Shown: positions 25,697 to 34,392, counted from the stretch's first letter. The stretch is DNA of 48,789 bases from an uncultured Granulosicoccaceae bacterium (GCA_937957915.1 CALGNZ010000013.1:1-48789); one strand, 5' to 3'. Notes: a model not told the origin generated them from the letters alone. Translations and numbers: made by a program.

Positions 25697-26734
25697 ATGA
25701 AAAAACTATTTAACAGCAAAGATACTATGCCCGATGACATGATCGACGGTTATGTCGCCGCCTATCCGGACATCGTGCAACGTGGAATCAACCCGCGAGT
25801 GGTTAGACGTACTCACCTGACCACCAAACAAAACAACAACAATCCTGACAAGGTAGCACTGCTCATCGGCAATGGTTGCGGACACGAACCTATCGCAATG
25901 GGCTTTGTTGGCGAAGGGCTGCTGGATGCCAACGTAGTCGGTGATGTATTCAGCGCACCGTCGGCAGACCTTATCGCTGAAGGCATTGAAGAGGTCTGCG
26001 GCAGCGCCGGCGCCGTGTTGCTAATCTCACGTCATGAAGGCGATGTGATCAATGGCAACGCAGCAGCCCTGATGGCTCAGGACGACGGTCTGGATGTGCG
26101 TCCGCTATTAATGTATGACGACATTTCATCAGCGCCTAAAGGACAGGAGAGCGAAAGACGTGGCGCCGCCGGCACTATGTTTATATATAAAATTCTGGGC
26201 GCGGCAGCAGAAACCGGTATGGGGCTGACAGAGCTGGTGCAACTCGGTGAAGCAGTACGCGCAGAAACTCGAACGCTGGGTGCAGCGCTGGCTCCGGGTG
26301 TGTCGCCACTAACAGGCGAGCTGATGTTCACGCTACCCGACAATGAAATTTATATCGGCATGGGTGTACACGGGGAACCAGGCGTCAGTCGAAGGGAAAT
26401 CGGACCGGTTCGCGATTTGGTGCACTATATGGTAACCGAGCTGCTGGAAGACAAAGCAATAGAGGCAAACATGCCTGCTGTGGTACTCGTCAATGGTTCC
26501 GGCGGCACAACCATGATGGAGCTGCTGACTGTCTATCGCGAGGTTCACACCCTGCTCGGCTCGAAAGGCATTACCGATGTATCGCCAATGATCGGTTCGT
26601 TCTCAACTACTCAGGAAATGGGTGGTTTTTCTATTTCGCTCTTCACACCTGACCAGTCAATGCTTGCATTCTGGCAGGCATCGCACGCTTCACCACACTT
26701 TCCCACGATCTTTTCTCCGCCGGAATCAACATAG
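25697..26734 (+). CDS. dhaK: Dihydroxyacetone kinase-type sugar-binding subunit DhaK
   Basis: A 345-residue DhaK protein. The three active-site residues of E. coli DhaK (H56, D109, H218) correspond to H63 (GCGHEPIAMG), D116 (HEGDVINGN) and H225 (GMGVHGEPGV), all shifted by exactly seven. The histidine of GVHGEPG normally forms a covalent hemiaminal with the carbonyl of the substrate, so a ketose or keto-triose is expected. The glycine loop reads GNGCGHEP instead of the common GGGSGHEP. It is encoded 15 bases after dhaL and 2 bases before the aldolase gene. Split subunits without DhaM leave open whether the phosphate donor is ATP or a PTS protein encoded elsewhere. Confidence 0.9.
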   Translation: MKKLFNSKDTMPDDMIDGYVAAYPDIVQRGINPRVVRRTHLTTKQNNNNPDKVALLIGNGCGHEPIAMGFVGEGLLDANVVGDVFSAPSADLIAEGIEEVCGSAGAVLLISRHEGDVINGNAAALMAQDDGLDVRPLLMYDDISSAPKGQESERRGAAGTMFIYKILGAAAETGMGLTELVQLGEAVRAETRTLGAALAPGVSPLTGELMFTLPDNEIYIGMGVHGEPGVSRREIGPVRDLVHYMVTELLEDKAIEANMPAVVLVNGSGGTTMMELLTVYREVHTLLGSKGITDVSPMIGSFSTTQEMGGFSISLFTPDQSMLAFWQASHASPHFPTIFSPPEST

Positions 26735-26736
26735 CG

Positions 26737-27642
26737 ATGCAAACTCAGGCCCGCACATTTCATGGCGTTGCCGTTGATGCAGGCAGCGGTCTCGAAGCGA
26801 CGCTGCGACAAGCGCGCGGCGCACAGGCGACGACAGATGACCTGGTCATTTTCAAGCGCTGCGTAATTGAAGGTCTCGGAACCGGTGCAAGCACCGCGCT
26901 GATAGACGCCCAGACAGGGCCGGACCTGTTGCAATATTACCCACAGGGCTGTGCACCGACGCTTGCTTATGAGGCCGATGTTTACCACATATCTGATGAA
27001 GATCGAATCACCGTATTACCCGAACACCTTACCCCGCAAGACTATGCAGCACTCGGTGTAGAGCAGCTAAAATTCTTTATTTACTACGCACCCGATGATG
27101 ATCCTTCACTGAACCGCAGGAAGCAGAAACTGGTTGCAGATATCGGTCAACAATGCGCAGATCTTGATTTGCGTTATCTGATGGAACCACTGGTTTACCA
27201 CCCGACTATTGAATCCGGCTCGGCCGAGTATGCCCGTATCAAACCCGATCTTGTCAAACGTGCCACAGAGCTGTTTGCCGAACCCAGATTTAATGCTGAC
27301 GTTTTAAAGGTGGAGGTACCGGTAGATCTCAATTATGTAGAAGGCTATGGACAACCACATCGAAGCCATGAAGAAACCCTGGATGCATTTCGCGATGCCG
27401 CAGCACCAGCGGGTCATCTGGACCTGGTGTATCTCAGTGCCGGTGTTTCATTTGAGTGGTTCGAATCATCCCTGAAGCTGGCCAGTGAGGCGGACGTGAA
27501 ATTCAACGGCTTTATGTGCGGACGCGCACTGTGGTCTGATGCAATTGACATATTTGGAACCGGAGGCGAAGACGCATTACGTCGCTGGCTACGTGATACC
27601 GGTCTTCCGCGGCTTACACGTCTTATAAAAGCATCGGAATAA
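26737..27642 (+). CDS. LacD-like class I aldolase (tagatose-bisphosphate aldolase family)
   Basis: A 301-residue TIM-barrel aldolase of the LacD family. The Schiff-base lysine is expected at K191 in DVLKVEVPVDL. LKFFIYYAPDDDPSLNRRK, VYLSAGVSFEWF and FNGFMCGRALW match the LacD sugar- and phosphate-binding segments. The family cleaves ketose phosphates, such as tagatose-1,6-bisphosphate or sulfofructose-1-phosphate, to dihydroxyacetone phosphate plus an aldehyde. In this operon it follows a ketose epimerase and a Dha-type kinase, so a ketose-1-phosphate made by DhaKL is a reasonable substrate. It starts two bases after the dhaK stop. The reaction is inferred from family and context. Confidence 0.88.
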   Translation: MQTQARTFHGVAVDAGSGLEATLRQARGAQATTDDLVIFKRCVIEGLGTGASTALIDAQTGPDLLQYYPQGCAPTLAYEADVYHISDEDRITVLPEHLTPQDYAALGVEQLKFFIYYAPDDDPSLNRRKQKLVADIGQQCADLDLRYLMEPLVYHPTIESGSAEYARIKPDLVKRATELFAEPRFNADVLKVEVPVDLNYVEGYGQPHRSHEETLDAFRDAAAPAGHLDLVYLSAGVSFEWFESSLKLASEADVKFNGFMCGRALWSDAIDIFGTGGEDALRRWLRDTGLPRLTRLIKASE

Positions 27643-27669
27643 AGACCAAACAACAGAGCAGAACTCACC

Positions 27670-29103
27670 ATGTCAAGCAATCTCACCATCGGATTGATCC
27701 GGGCTTCACTGCCAAGCTACTTTCCTGAAAAATACGACGTCTGGTCACGCGCCGAAAGTGCCCTGTCAGCGCTGTGCGAAGAAGAGTCCGCCACCCTGTT
27801 CGTTGCCCCTGATATTCCAATGGATGCATGCGACACGAAAAAAGCGCTGGACCAGTGCGCTGCCGCAGGGGCTGATTTTATCCTGCTGTTGCACGGTGGT
27901 TTTTCTATGGGTGATGTAGCCAGAACAGTTGCAGCAGCACCGGTTAAAGCCGGCTTCTGGTCAGTGCCAGAGCCGATCCGTACCGGAGATATTCAGTTAA
28001 ACAACTTTGTATCACTGAACATGTCGATGTCTATAGCAAGACAGGTTCGCGACCTTAAACAACAACCGGTGCAGTGGTATCACGGTGCGCCCGAAAGTGC
28101 CGCACTGGTTAATCGCCTGCGAACCACTGTCAAATCATTGAATGCTGTTAAGCAGCTTCAGCAGGCCAGCATCGGTGTTATCGGGGGGCTGGCAATGACT
28201 TTCTATAACATGGAAGTCTCCACCAACGCACTTCGATCTAAAATCGGTGTTGAGGTTGCCCATCATGATATGCATGAACTGACACAACGCATGGACGCGA
28301 TCGATCCGTCACGCGTTGCCGCAGAATTGGAACTGGTACAACAGGCCGCCACAGTAGATGGTGTAAGCGACGCACAAATGGCTCTGCAGTCCAGTGCCGC
28401 ATTAGCGATGCAGGACATCGCAACAGAAAACAATTACGCAGCACTGGCAGTGAGTGACTGGCCCGCACTGCAAAATTACCCGGGCATGCATCCGGGCGCA
28501 GCATTCAGCTGGCTTGAGGAAAAATACAATGTGCCGGTCGCATCAGAGGGCGACGTGTTGGGCGCTGTCAGCCAGTTGGTCGCAAAATCAATCACTGGCA
28601 GAGTCGGCTATTTGCTGGATATGACTGAACCCGATCTCGATACCAGCCAGTTGCTGGTGTGGCACGGCGGTGGCGGGCCACTGTTTCTCGCTGATGGCCA
28701 GGGCTGTCGCTGGATCAACCACCCAATGATAGGCAGGGGTACTGAACAGGGGCCAATCTACGGCGCCATCGCAGATCTGGTTTTCAGAGATGGTCCGGTA
28801 ACCCTGTTTCGGGTCGCCAGAGACGCCTCGGCACTATTCCAGCTAAACGCCACTGTTGCCGGTCGAGACCCGGGCGGATTCACCGGAGTGCGTGGCTGGC
28901 TGGAAAACTTCACGATGCAGCGCAAGCCTCTGTCACTCGAAGATGTCGTCAACACGGTGATGGCCCATGGACTGGAACATCACTTTATTTTAGTGGCTGG
29001 CGATGTATCAGCGGTACTGGCTGAATTCGGTTCATGGACAACGATGACAACGCTTGCCGAACGCCCTGACAGAGGCTACCTGTGTGCAGAGGATTTTAGC
29101 TAG
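27670..29103 (+). CDS. L-fucose/L-arabinose isomerase-like protein
   Basis: A 477-residue protein with the fold pattern of the fucose/arabinose isomerase family: an N-terminal Rossmann-like part (FILLLHGGFSMGDVART), a middle domain (SIGVIGGLAMTFYN, CHIP-like AALAVSDWPALQNYPGMHPGA motif region) and a C-terminal beta domain (WHGGGGPLFLADG). Members convert aldoses to ketoses using a divalent metal. The sequence is divergent from characterised FucI and AraA, and metal ligands cannot be assigned with confidence by eye. It would supply the ketose for the epimerase, DhaKL and aldolase encoded upstream. It is the last gene of the rightward operon, with a 27-base gap before it. Confidence 0.78.
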   Translation: MSSNLTIGLIRASLPSYFPEKYDVWSRAESALSALCEEESATLFVAPDIPMDACDTKKALDQCAAAGADFILLLHGGFSMGDVARTVAAAPVKAGFWSVPEPIRTGDIQLNNFVSLNMSMSIARQVRDLKQQPVQWYHGAPESAALVNRLRTTVKSLNAVKQLQQASIGVIGGLAMTFYNMEVSTNALRSKIGVEVAHHDMHELTQRMDAIDPSRVAAELELVQQAATVDGVSDAQMALQSSAALAMQDIATENNYAALAVSDWPALQNYPGMHPGAAFSWLEEKYNVPVASEGDVLGAVSQLVAKSITGRVGYLLDMTEPDLDTSQLLVWHGGGGPLFLADGQGCRWINHPMIGRGTEQGPIYGAIADLVFRDGPVTLFRVARDASALFQLNATVAGRDPGGFTGVRGWLENFTMQRKPLSLEDVVNTVMAHGLEHHFILVAGDVSAVLAEFGSWTTMTTLAERPDRGYLCAEDFS

Positions 29104-29126
29104 ACGCGAACGCCACACGCGGGCGC

Positions 29127-29182
29127 AATGCTCGTTAAGTAATGCTCTTTAAATAACACTCTTTAAGTAATGCTCTTAAAAC
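29127..29182. repeat. 14-bp tandem repeat, four copies, between convergent genes
   Basis: Four consecutive imperfect units of 14 bases (AATGCTCGTTAAGT, AATGCTCTTTAAAT, AACACTCTTTAAGT, AATGCTCTTAAAAC) fill most of the 93-base gap between the isomerase-like gene and the convergent phosphotransferase gene. No terminator hairpin was seen there. Confidence 0.9.
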
Positions 29183-29196
29183 ACACCCCGGGGCTA

Positions 29197-29817
29197 TTAA
29201 CGGCGATGCCTTGACTGCAGTGTGCGGTAACCGTAATAGATTCGATTTGCCGCGGTAACCACACAAACAGCCGCAAAGACCCAGGCAATTAACGCGAAAT
29301 GCTGCGGAAATACACACATCAGCGCGAAACAAATAATTGTCTCGGTACCTTCTGCCAGTCCGTTCAGGTAGTACAGGCTTTTGTATCCAAAGTCCGGGCT
29401 GACCATATCGCGCTTTTCAGCCTGAGTTGCAAAGGCCAGAAAGCTGGCACCGGTACCGACAAAGCTCGCAATTAGAACCGCAGCTGGAAGCGCATTATTG
29501 ACCGGATCAGCGAAGGCAAACCCGAGTGGAAACATTGCATAGAAAACGAAATCCAGTGTGATGTCAATATACCCACCCGCATCTGTCGGCCTGTGTAACC
29601 GAGCCAGTTCTCCGTCGAGTCCGTCAGCCAAACGGTTCATCAGCAACAGAAAAAGCGCGAGGTGTGTGAATCCAAAGGCAGCTGCCGGCAGGCAGGCCAG
29701 CCCGATAACAAACCCGATCACGGTGACCGAATCAGCTTTGACACCGGCACGATCAAGACTTGCTGCCATGGTTGCAAGCGAAGGCTTGATGCGGGGAACT
29801 ATGTGTTTATCCAGCAT
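29197..29817 (-). CDS. CDP-alcohol phosphatidyltransferase family membrane protein
   Basis: A 206-residue membrane protein with the full CDP-alcohol phosphotransferase signature: DG in RLADGLDGELAR, then G and two aspartates in GGYIDITLD. These residues bind two metals and the CDP-activated substrate. It has about five to six helices in the inner membrane. It moves a phosphate-linked lipid or alcohol group from a CDP carrier to an alcohol, as in phospholipid synthesis; the exact substrate is unknown. It is convergent with the catabolic operon and shows no functional link to it. The ATG at 29817 precedes a long gap of about 500 bases. Confidence 0.88.
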   Translation of the reverse strand: MLDKHIVPRIKPSLATMAASLDRAGVKADSVTVIGFVIGLACLPAAAFGFTHLALFLLLMNRLADGLDGELARLHRPTDAGGYIDITLDFVFYAMFPLGFAFADPVNNALPAAVLIASFVGTGASFLAFATQAEKRDMVSPDFGYKSLYYLNGLAEGTETIICFALMCVFPQHFALIAWVFAAVCVVTAANRIYYGYRTLQSRHRR

Positions 29818-29979
29818 GTTGGCTACTATTTTCCGCGGCAGCTTGCGCTAACATCAGATTGTTGGAAATGCATCTTTTTTTACTCTTTGGCGTCGCGTTA
29901 CTTTCGCATGGACTGCCACCGATACCCGAACAACACAGGCAGCACCGTCGCGGTGGTAACCGCTGAATCGAATCCAGCT

Positions 29980-30018
29980 TTACAAAACAGCCTTACAAAA
30001 CAGCCCTACAAATCAGCC
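29980..30018. repeat. 13-bp tandem repeat, three copies
   Basis: Units TTACAAAACAGCC, TTACAAAACAGCC and CTACAAATCAGCC are directly adjacent, starting at 29980, 29993 and 30006. The first two are identical and the third differs at two positions. Confidence 0.92.
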
Positions 30019-30258
30019 TTAACGTCGTGGCCTGCGCTCACCAATCAAGGCCGCCACCCTGTTCACGCTGGGCGCACCTCATACGCACGCCAGCCAGCAC
30101 ATCAGCCGACGCCCGAGCGATCAGACCTCGATTTCCTTACTCAGTCATCCAACGTAGTAAAAAGGTTCCCGCAGAATGATCAAAAACGGCGCAAACAGAC
30201 AGCAGCCGTCGCAGCGCTCTCTAACGATACCCTACTAAGCCCGGCAACCTGGAGCCAA

Positions 30259-30288
30259 TTACAGCTAATCAACAGAATAGTTTATATT
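30259..30288 (+). promoter_or_regulatory. Possible sigma-70 promoter of the PPK2 gene
   Basis: TTACAG (30259-30264) and TATATT (30283-30288) are separated by 18 bases and lie 33 bases upstream of the ATG. This is a consensus resemblance only. Confidence 0.35.
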
Positions 30289-30320
30289 GGACCTTTGAGT
30301 AAGGCATTGGCAGAGGCATC

Positions 30321-31229
30321 ATGGGTTCAGATAAAAAAAAGCCACACAGTCGCATCGACGACATCAACACCGCACCACTGATTTACGATGGCAGCACACC
30401 CTTTTCCATCAGCGATGCTCCCAATAAAATCGACCCGGTGTATCGCTCAAAAAAGGACTACCGCAGGCAACTGGCAGAGATGGTGTCGCAAATTGACGAT
30501 TTGCAGGAGATCATGAACGCACAGAATCACCAGGGCTTGTTACTGGTTTTTCAGGCGATGGATGCCGCCGGCAAAGATGGCACAATCAAACGCGTGTTAC
30601 GCGGTGTTAACCCTGCTGGCGTGCAAGTGTACTCGTTTAAAAAACCGAGTGATGAAGAACTCGATCACGGGTATCTTTGGCGTGTTATTCAGCGCATGCC
30701 GGAGCGAGGCCGTATTGGTGTATTTAACCGCAGTTACTACGAAGAAGTACTCGTTGTTCGCGTGCATCCGGAGATTCTGACAAAGTATCAGCGTATACCA
30801 CGCAAGCTGATCGAAGACACAGATGCCGTGTTTGAAAATCGCTTTGAGCAGATCGAAAATTTCGAAAAATACGTTACTGACAACGGCTTTAAAGTTATTA
30901 AATTCTTCCTTAACGTCTCTTTTGAGGAACAGGGTAAACGCTTGCTGGCGCGTTTAAATGAACCAGACAAACACTGGAAGTTTTCGTTCTCTGACATCGA
31001 AGAACGCGCCTATTGGTCTGATTACATGACCGCGTTTGAAGACTGCATTAATGCAACGGCATGCAAGAACGCACCGTGGGCGGTGATACCCGCTGACGAC
31101 AAACTCAATATGCGGCTGCTGGTAACCAAGATAGTCCTCGAGCAAATGCAGTCAATGGATCTTGACTGGCCTGCTGCGGACGACAGGCTTGAAGCCGAGA
31201 TCGACAACTTACGTAAATCGCTTTCCTGA
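30321..31229 (+). CDS. ppk2: Polyphosphate kinase 2 family protein
   Basis: A 302-residue single-domain PPK2. The P-loop is AMDAAGKDGTIK, the Walker B-like segment is GVFNRSYYEEV, and the lid and later parts (HWKFSFSDIEERAYW, YMTAFEDCIN) are typical. These enzymes use polyphosphate to phosphorylate nucleoside mono- or diphosphates. The preceding stretch with FKKPSDEELDHGYLWR is characteristic of the polyphosphate:nucleotide phosphotransferase group; whether it uses AMP or ADP cannot be fixed by eye. The ATG at 30321 has AGAGG nearby. It is followed after 36 bases by a thioesterase gene on the same strand. Confidence 0.92.
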   Translation: MGSDKKKPHSRIDDINTAPLIYDGSTPFSISDAPNKIDPVYRSKKDYRRQLAEMVSQIDDLQEIMNAQNHQGLLLVFQAMDAAGKDGTIKRVLRGVNPAGVQVYSFKKPSDEELDHGYLWRVIQRMPERGRIGVFNRSYYEEVLVVRVHPEILTKYQRIPRKLIEDTDAVFENRFEQIENFEKYVTDNGFKVIKFFLNVSFEEQGKRLLARLNEPDKHWKFSFSDIEERAYWSDYMTAFEDCINATACKNAPWAVIPADDKLNMRLLVTKIVLEQMQSMDLDWPAADDRLEAEIDNLRKSLS

Positions 31230-31265
31230 TCAGCCCCACCCACTACTTTTATAGCGCAACCATCA

Positions 31266-32048
31266 ATGCCAAACAGTTTCTTTACGACTAACGATGAGTG
31301 GTTCCTGCCAACTTCACACACCCGCGGGCCGTGGAGCGTTGATCACTGCCATGCCGGCCCGCCCACCGGCCTCATTGCGCGCGCTCTGGAACAGGTTCTG
31401 CCCGATCATCGTTTAACCAGGCTAACCGTCAACCTGACCAGGCCAATCCCGTTCGCGGGGTTTCGTATTGAGGCCTCGGTAACCCGCGCCGGCCGCATTG
31501 TCTCTCTTGCCGAAGCGCGGCTTATCGACAGACAGGATACAGTGTGCGCGACCGCCAGTTCGTTGCATATGGCACCACAGGCAGAACAGCAAATACCAAC
31601 CCACGCAGTTGAAAAGCTCAACCCCGATGACGCTGTTGTCGGCGACTTTCCAATCAAACGCACACTGCATGATCAACCCAGCTTCAGGGGTGATGGCGTG
31701 TCGGTTAAGTATCCGTCAAATCAGAACTCTGAGCCCGGCCCCACCATCGCATGGCTGCGCACAGTGCCATTGCTCGAAGAAGAAACACCCTCTCCGTTCC
31801 AGAAAATCTGCCCGCTTGCAGATTGTGGTAATGCGTTTAGCCGCAATGCCGAAGCCGCCGAAATCAACTTCATGAACCCCGATCTGACATTGCTGTTACA
31901 TCGAGACCCGGTCGGTGACTGGCTGGGCACCAACGCTGTCAGCCACTGGCAGCCGAACGGAATCGGCATGGCCGACGCCGAGCTGTTCGACAGTGAAGGC
32001 TGCGTTGGCAGAGCGCTGCAAACGCTGTTGCTAAGGCCTGCAGGCTAG
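31266..32048 (+). CDS. Acyl-CoA thioesterase family protein (double hotdog)
   Basis: A 260-residue protein of the TesB-like double-hotdog thioesterase family. SHTRGPWSVDHCHAGPPTGLIARALE is the conserved N-terminal hotdog helix region (residues about 17-42), with LTVNLTRPIPFAGF and VSLAEARLIDRQD as the following strands. The C-terminal hotdog carries FMNPDLTLLLHRDPVGDWLGTNA. It should hydrolyse acyl-CoA to the free acid and CoA in the cytoplasm; chain length is unknown. It lies 36 bases downstream of ppk2 and may share its message, though no functional link is evident. Confidence 0.82.
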   Translation: MPNSFFTTNDEWFLPTSHTRGPWSVDHCHAGPPTGLIARALEQVLPDHRLTRLTVNLTRPIPFAGFRIEASVTRAGRIVSLAEARLIDRQDTVCATASSLHMAPQAEQQIPTHAVEKLNPDDAVVGDFPIKRTLHDQPSFRGDGVSVKYPSNQNSEPGPTIAWLRTVPLLEEETPSPFQKICPLADCGNAFSRNAEAAEINFMNPDLTLLLHRDPVGDWLGTNAVSHWQPNGIGMADAELFDSEGCVGRALQTLLLRPAG

Positions 32049-32055
32049 TTTCAAA

Positions 32056-32072
32056 CCCGGCGACTGGCCGGG
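32056..32072 (+). other. GC-rich hairpin after the thioesterase gene
   Basis: A stem CCCGGC / GCCGGG with a five-base loop begins eight bases after the stop codon. It lacks a T-run, so it is only a possible transcript-end structure. The remaining intergenic sequence to 32329 shows no gene. Confidence 0.35.
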
Positions 32073-32329
32073 CGCGCAAACCACCCCGAGAGCAGCCAGC
32101 GCGTTATAGCACCCGTACCCGTGATATGCGCGGCTATGGGCAGACTCAACAAAACCGGGAAATATCAGGGTAAAGTGCTTTACAAGAAGGGCTCCGCAAG
32201 CAATTGATATTTGATAGTTTCGACAAAATTCAGCCCTGACAAACTACGTTTTTCGTTTAAAGATCCGAAACCTGCGGACGCTGAACCCACCCAGAAACCA
32301 TAAAACCAATAATACGCAGGATCACGCAC

Positions 32330-32611
32330 ATGGGCATCAAGACCACATTTGCAGCAGTTTCTCTGGCCATCTCGTTGCTCGGCAGTTCAAGCGCCATGGC
32401 ACTTCCGACTGATGGCAGTGTGCAACTGGCACCTTCTTATCCGGAACGACCTGTACCCCAGGTTGGCGACAGCAGCCAGCTTGTACTGAGCTACTACGGC
32501 TCGCCGGCAAGGAAAATCACCACCAACAATGCGGGCGCGGAAATGTGGGACTACGGAACCTTCCGACTGTTCATGCAAGACAACGAGGTTGCGTTTTCGC
32601 GCGTTTGGTAG
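32330..32611 (+). CDS. Small exported hypothetical protein with BamE/SmpA-like pattern
   Basis: A 93-residue protein. It has a signal peptide (MGIKTTFAAVSLAISLLGSSSAMA) and a short mature domain with VLSYYGSPARKI, EMWDYGTFRLFMQDNEVAFSRVW. The YGxP...W-Y...F...V arrangement resembles the small BamE/SmpA-type fold and a family often labelled hypothetical in Pseudomonas-like genomes. It is likely periplasmic and its function is unknown. AGGATC lies 10 bases upstream of the ATG. It is convergent with gph and transcribed alone. Confidence 0.7.
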   Translation: MGIKTTFAAVSLAISLLGSSSAMALPTDGSVQLAPSYPERPVPQVGDSSQLVLSYYGSPARKITTNNAGAEMWDYGTFRLFMQDNEVAFSRVW

Positions 32612-32674
32612 TGAACCAAAATCACAGGTGCGGCGCACTTACGTGACCTCGTACCGCGGCTAATGCAACTGCCG

Positions 32675-33379
32675 CTATGACTTCGGAACTGCCTGTGACA
32701 ACAGTCGGGGCAGTTCGCTTATCTCAGACAAAACTGTTTCGGCGCCGAGCGTATCCAGCGCCTCCGTCGTGTAACCCCAGTCAACCAATACTGCTGGCAC
32801 ACCTGCGGCGATCGCACAGCCTGCATCTGCTGGGGAATCTCCCACCATCAATGCCCGACCCGGCACTGACTGAAGCTCAGCCAGACAGGCCATTACAGGT
32901 TCTGCATCCGGCTTGCGCCGGCTGGTGCTGTCGCCGCCCACTACCGACCCGAAATATTGGTCCACGCCAAGATCAGCCACAATGGTGTTCGCCATTTGCA
33001 CCGGCTTGTTGGTGCAGACCCCCTGACGGAAACCGCGCTGGTGCAATGCTTCCAGTACCTCCCTCACCCCGGGGAACAGCGTCGTATTTATGCAACAATG
33101 GTCGCGATAGTGTTCGACAAAGCTTGCATAGGCCTTGTCAGCATCATACTGCTCAAGTCCACCAACATGTTCAAAGGCACGCTGCAAAAGCTTGCCAGCC
33201 CCCAGTCCTACCATTAGCCGCGCATCATCAACACCAACCTTGTCGAGTCCGTTTTGCGACAACACAACATTCATCGACGCGCATATATCTACAATGCTGT
33301 CGGTCAGTGTTCCATCGAGATCCCACAACACGCAGTCAACAGCAGACAGTTTTGCTTTCAGTGATTCAGCCGAACTCAT
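32675..33379 (-). CDS. gph: Phosphoglycolate phosphatase (HAD superfamily)
   Basis: A 234-residue HAD-IA phosphatase. The nucleophile motif is WDLDGTLTDS, motif II is GVCTNKP, the motif III lysine is in RRKPDAEPV, and the motif IV aspartates are in MVGDSPADAG. It hydrolyses 2-phosphoglycolate, a product of oxidative DNA damage repair and oxygenase side reactions. It lies directly downstream of rpe (36-base gap), a pairing seen in many gammaproteobacteria that supports the gph assignment over other HAD phosphatases. Confidence 0.88.
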   Translation of the reverse strand: MSSAESLKAKLSAVDCVLWDLDGTLTDSIVDICASMNVVLSQNGLDKVGVDDARLMVGLGAGKLLQRAFEHVGGLEQYDADKAYASFVEHYRDHCCINTTLFPGVREVLEALHQRGFRQGVCTNKPVQMANTIVADLGVDQYFGSVVGGDSTSRRKPDAEPVMACLAELQSVPGRALMVGDSPADAGCAIAAGVPAVLVDWGYTTEALDTLGAETVLSEISELPRLLSQAVPKS

Positions 33380-33415
33380 TGTGTAGTTCCCGTTTTGCGA
33401 CCAGCTAACATCTCT

Positions 33416-34075
33416 TCACTCACCGCGAATCGCAGATATATTTGCTGCATACAGACTTTCGTCATTGTTTCCAAACACCGCTGACCCGGCTACCAGTACA
33501 TTCGCGCCTGCCTCAACAACACGGGCCGCATTTTGCGCATTGACGCCACCGTCTACAGACAGGTCTATCGGGCGGTCACCTATCATCTCTCTGAGCCGGG
33601 CTATCTTGGTCAACTGGGATTCGATGAACGACTGACCACCAAAGCCGGGGTTAACAGACATCACCAGAATCAGGTCCAGGCGATCCATTACGTATTCCAG
33701 CACGGTTTCCGGCGTTGATGGATTCAGCGAAACCCCCGCTTTAACCCCCAGGTCGCGGATAGCCTGTAACGAGCGATCTAAATGCGGCCCGGCCTCTGCG
33801 TGAACCGTAATCATATCGGAACCAGCTTTGGCGAAATCTTCGAGGTATCGATCGCAGGGTGCGATCATCAGGTGCACGTCCATCGGTTTACTGGTGTGCG
33901 GTTTTAGTGCCTTAACAACGCCTGCCCCGATCGAGATATTGGGCACATAGTGCCCATCCATGACATCGACATGTATCCAGTCCGCCCCCGCGCTGTCAAT
34001 CGCACGAACCTCCTCGCCCAGCCTGGCGAAATCAGCGGATAAAATGGAGGGAGATATTTGTATCTGACGACTCAT
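33416..34075 (-). CDS. rpe: Ribulose-phosphate 3-epimerase
   Basis: A 219-residue TIM-barrel enzyme of full family length. [48 protein letters not shown] and VDGGVN are the standard Rpe motifs, with metal-binding histidines and the two catalytic aspartates present. It converts ribulose-5-phosphate to xylulose-5-phosphate in the pentose phosphate pathway. It is the first gene of an rpe-gph pair on the minus strand, next to a 317-base intergenic region that probably holds its promoter. Confidence 0.95.
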   Translation of the reverse strand: MSRQIQISPSILSADFARLGEEVRAIDSAGADWIHVDVMDGHYVPNISIGAGVVKALKPHTSKPMDVHLMIAPCDRYLEDFAKAGSDMITVHAEAGPHLDRSLQAIRDLGVKAGVSLNPSTPETVLEYVMDRLDLILVMSVNPGFGGQSFIESQLTKIARLREMIGDRPIDLSVDGGVNAQNAARVVEAGANVLVAGSAVFGNNDESLYAANISAIRGE

Positions 34076-34392
34076 TGCAATCTACATGGTGGGCCCGGCG
34101 CTAGTATATCTGCTGGCAACCAGCATCGGTTGTCAGTTTTAGCACCACTGGTATTTACCCGGGGATCGATGCGGGCTCAAATCGCAGCACACTGATCACA
34201 CTCAAAGGCCGACACCTCTAGTTGCCATATCAATTAACTCTATAGTATCAATTTCTGTACATGTATGTCACATAAATGACTCATCGTGACCTTGAAGACC
34301 ACCACTCGCCGATGATTTTAGACCGGCCTCTCAAAACACCGGCCCTATAGTCAATAAACTGCCGCCCATCGCTTAATGGGTGCCCCGGTTTC
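34076..34392. other. Divergent intergenic region
   Basis: 317 bases between rpe and the metalloprotease gene. No coding frame or RNA gene is seen. A direct repeat ACCGGCC occurs twice near 34322-34342, and AT-rich sequence around 34220-34280 (CTATAGTATCAAT) could hold promoters for both genes, but no convincing -35/-10 pair with normal spacing was found. Confidence 0.5.

Larger units (their letters stand above)
29818..30320. other. Gene-poor intergenic region
   Basis: 503 bases between divergent genes without a convincing gene. A plus-strand open frame runs across it but begins antisense inside the phosphotransferase gene and encodes low-complexity, unrecognisable protein. The region holds a T-tract near 29875, a 13-base tandem repeat at 29980-30018 and a possible promoter for the PPK2 gene at 30259-30288. 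Confidence 0.6.

Noticed and set aside
29127..30018. Possible CRISPR-like repeats
   Set aside because: The repeats are directly adjacent with no spacers, units are only 13-14 bases and no cas gene is present.
29662..30381. Long plus-strand open frame (239 codons)
   Set aside because: It begins antisense inside the CDP-alcohol phosphotransferase gene, passes through a 13-bp tandem repeat, overlaps the ppk2 start and has no domain or ribosome site.
32677..33408. Plus-strand open frame of 243 codons opposite gph
   Set aside because: It is antisense to a clear HAD phosphatase and its protein is rich in Pro, Arg and His without any family pattern.
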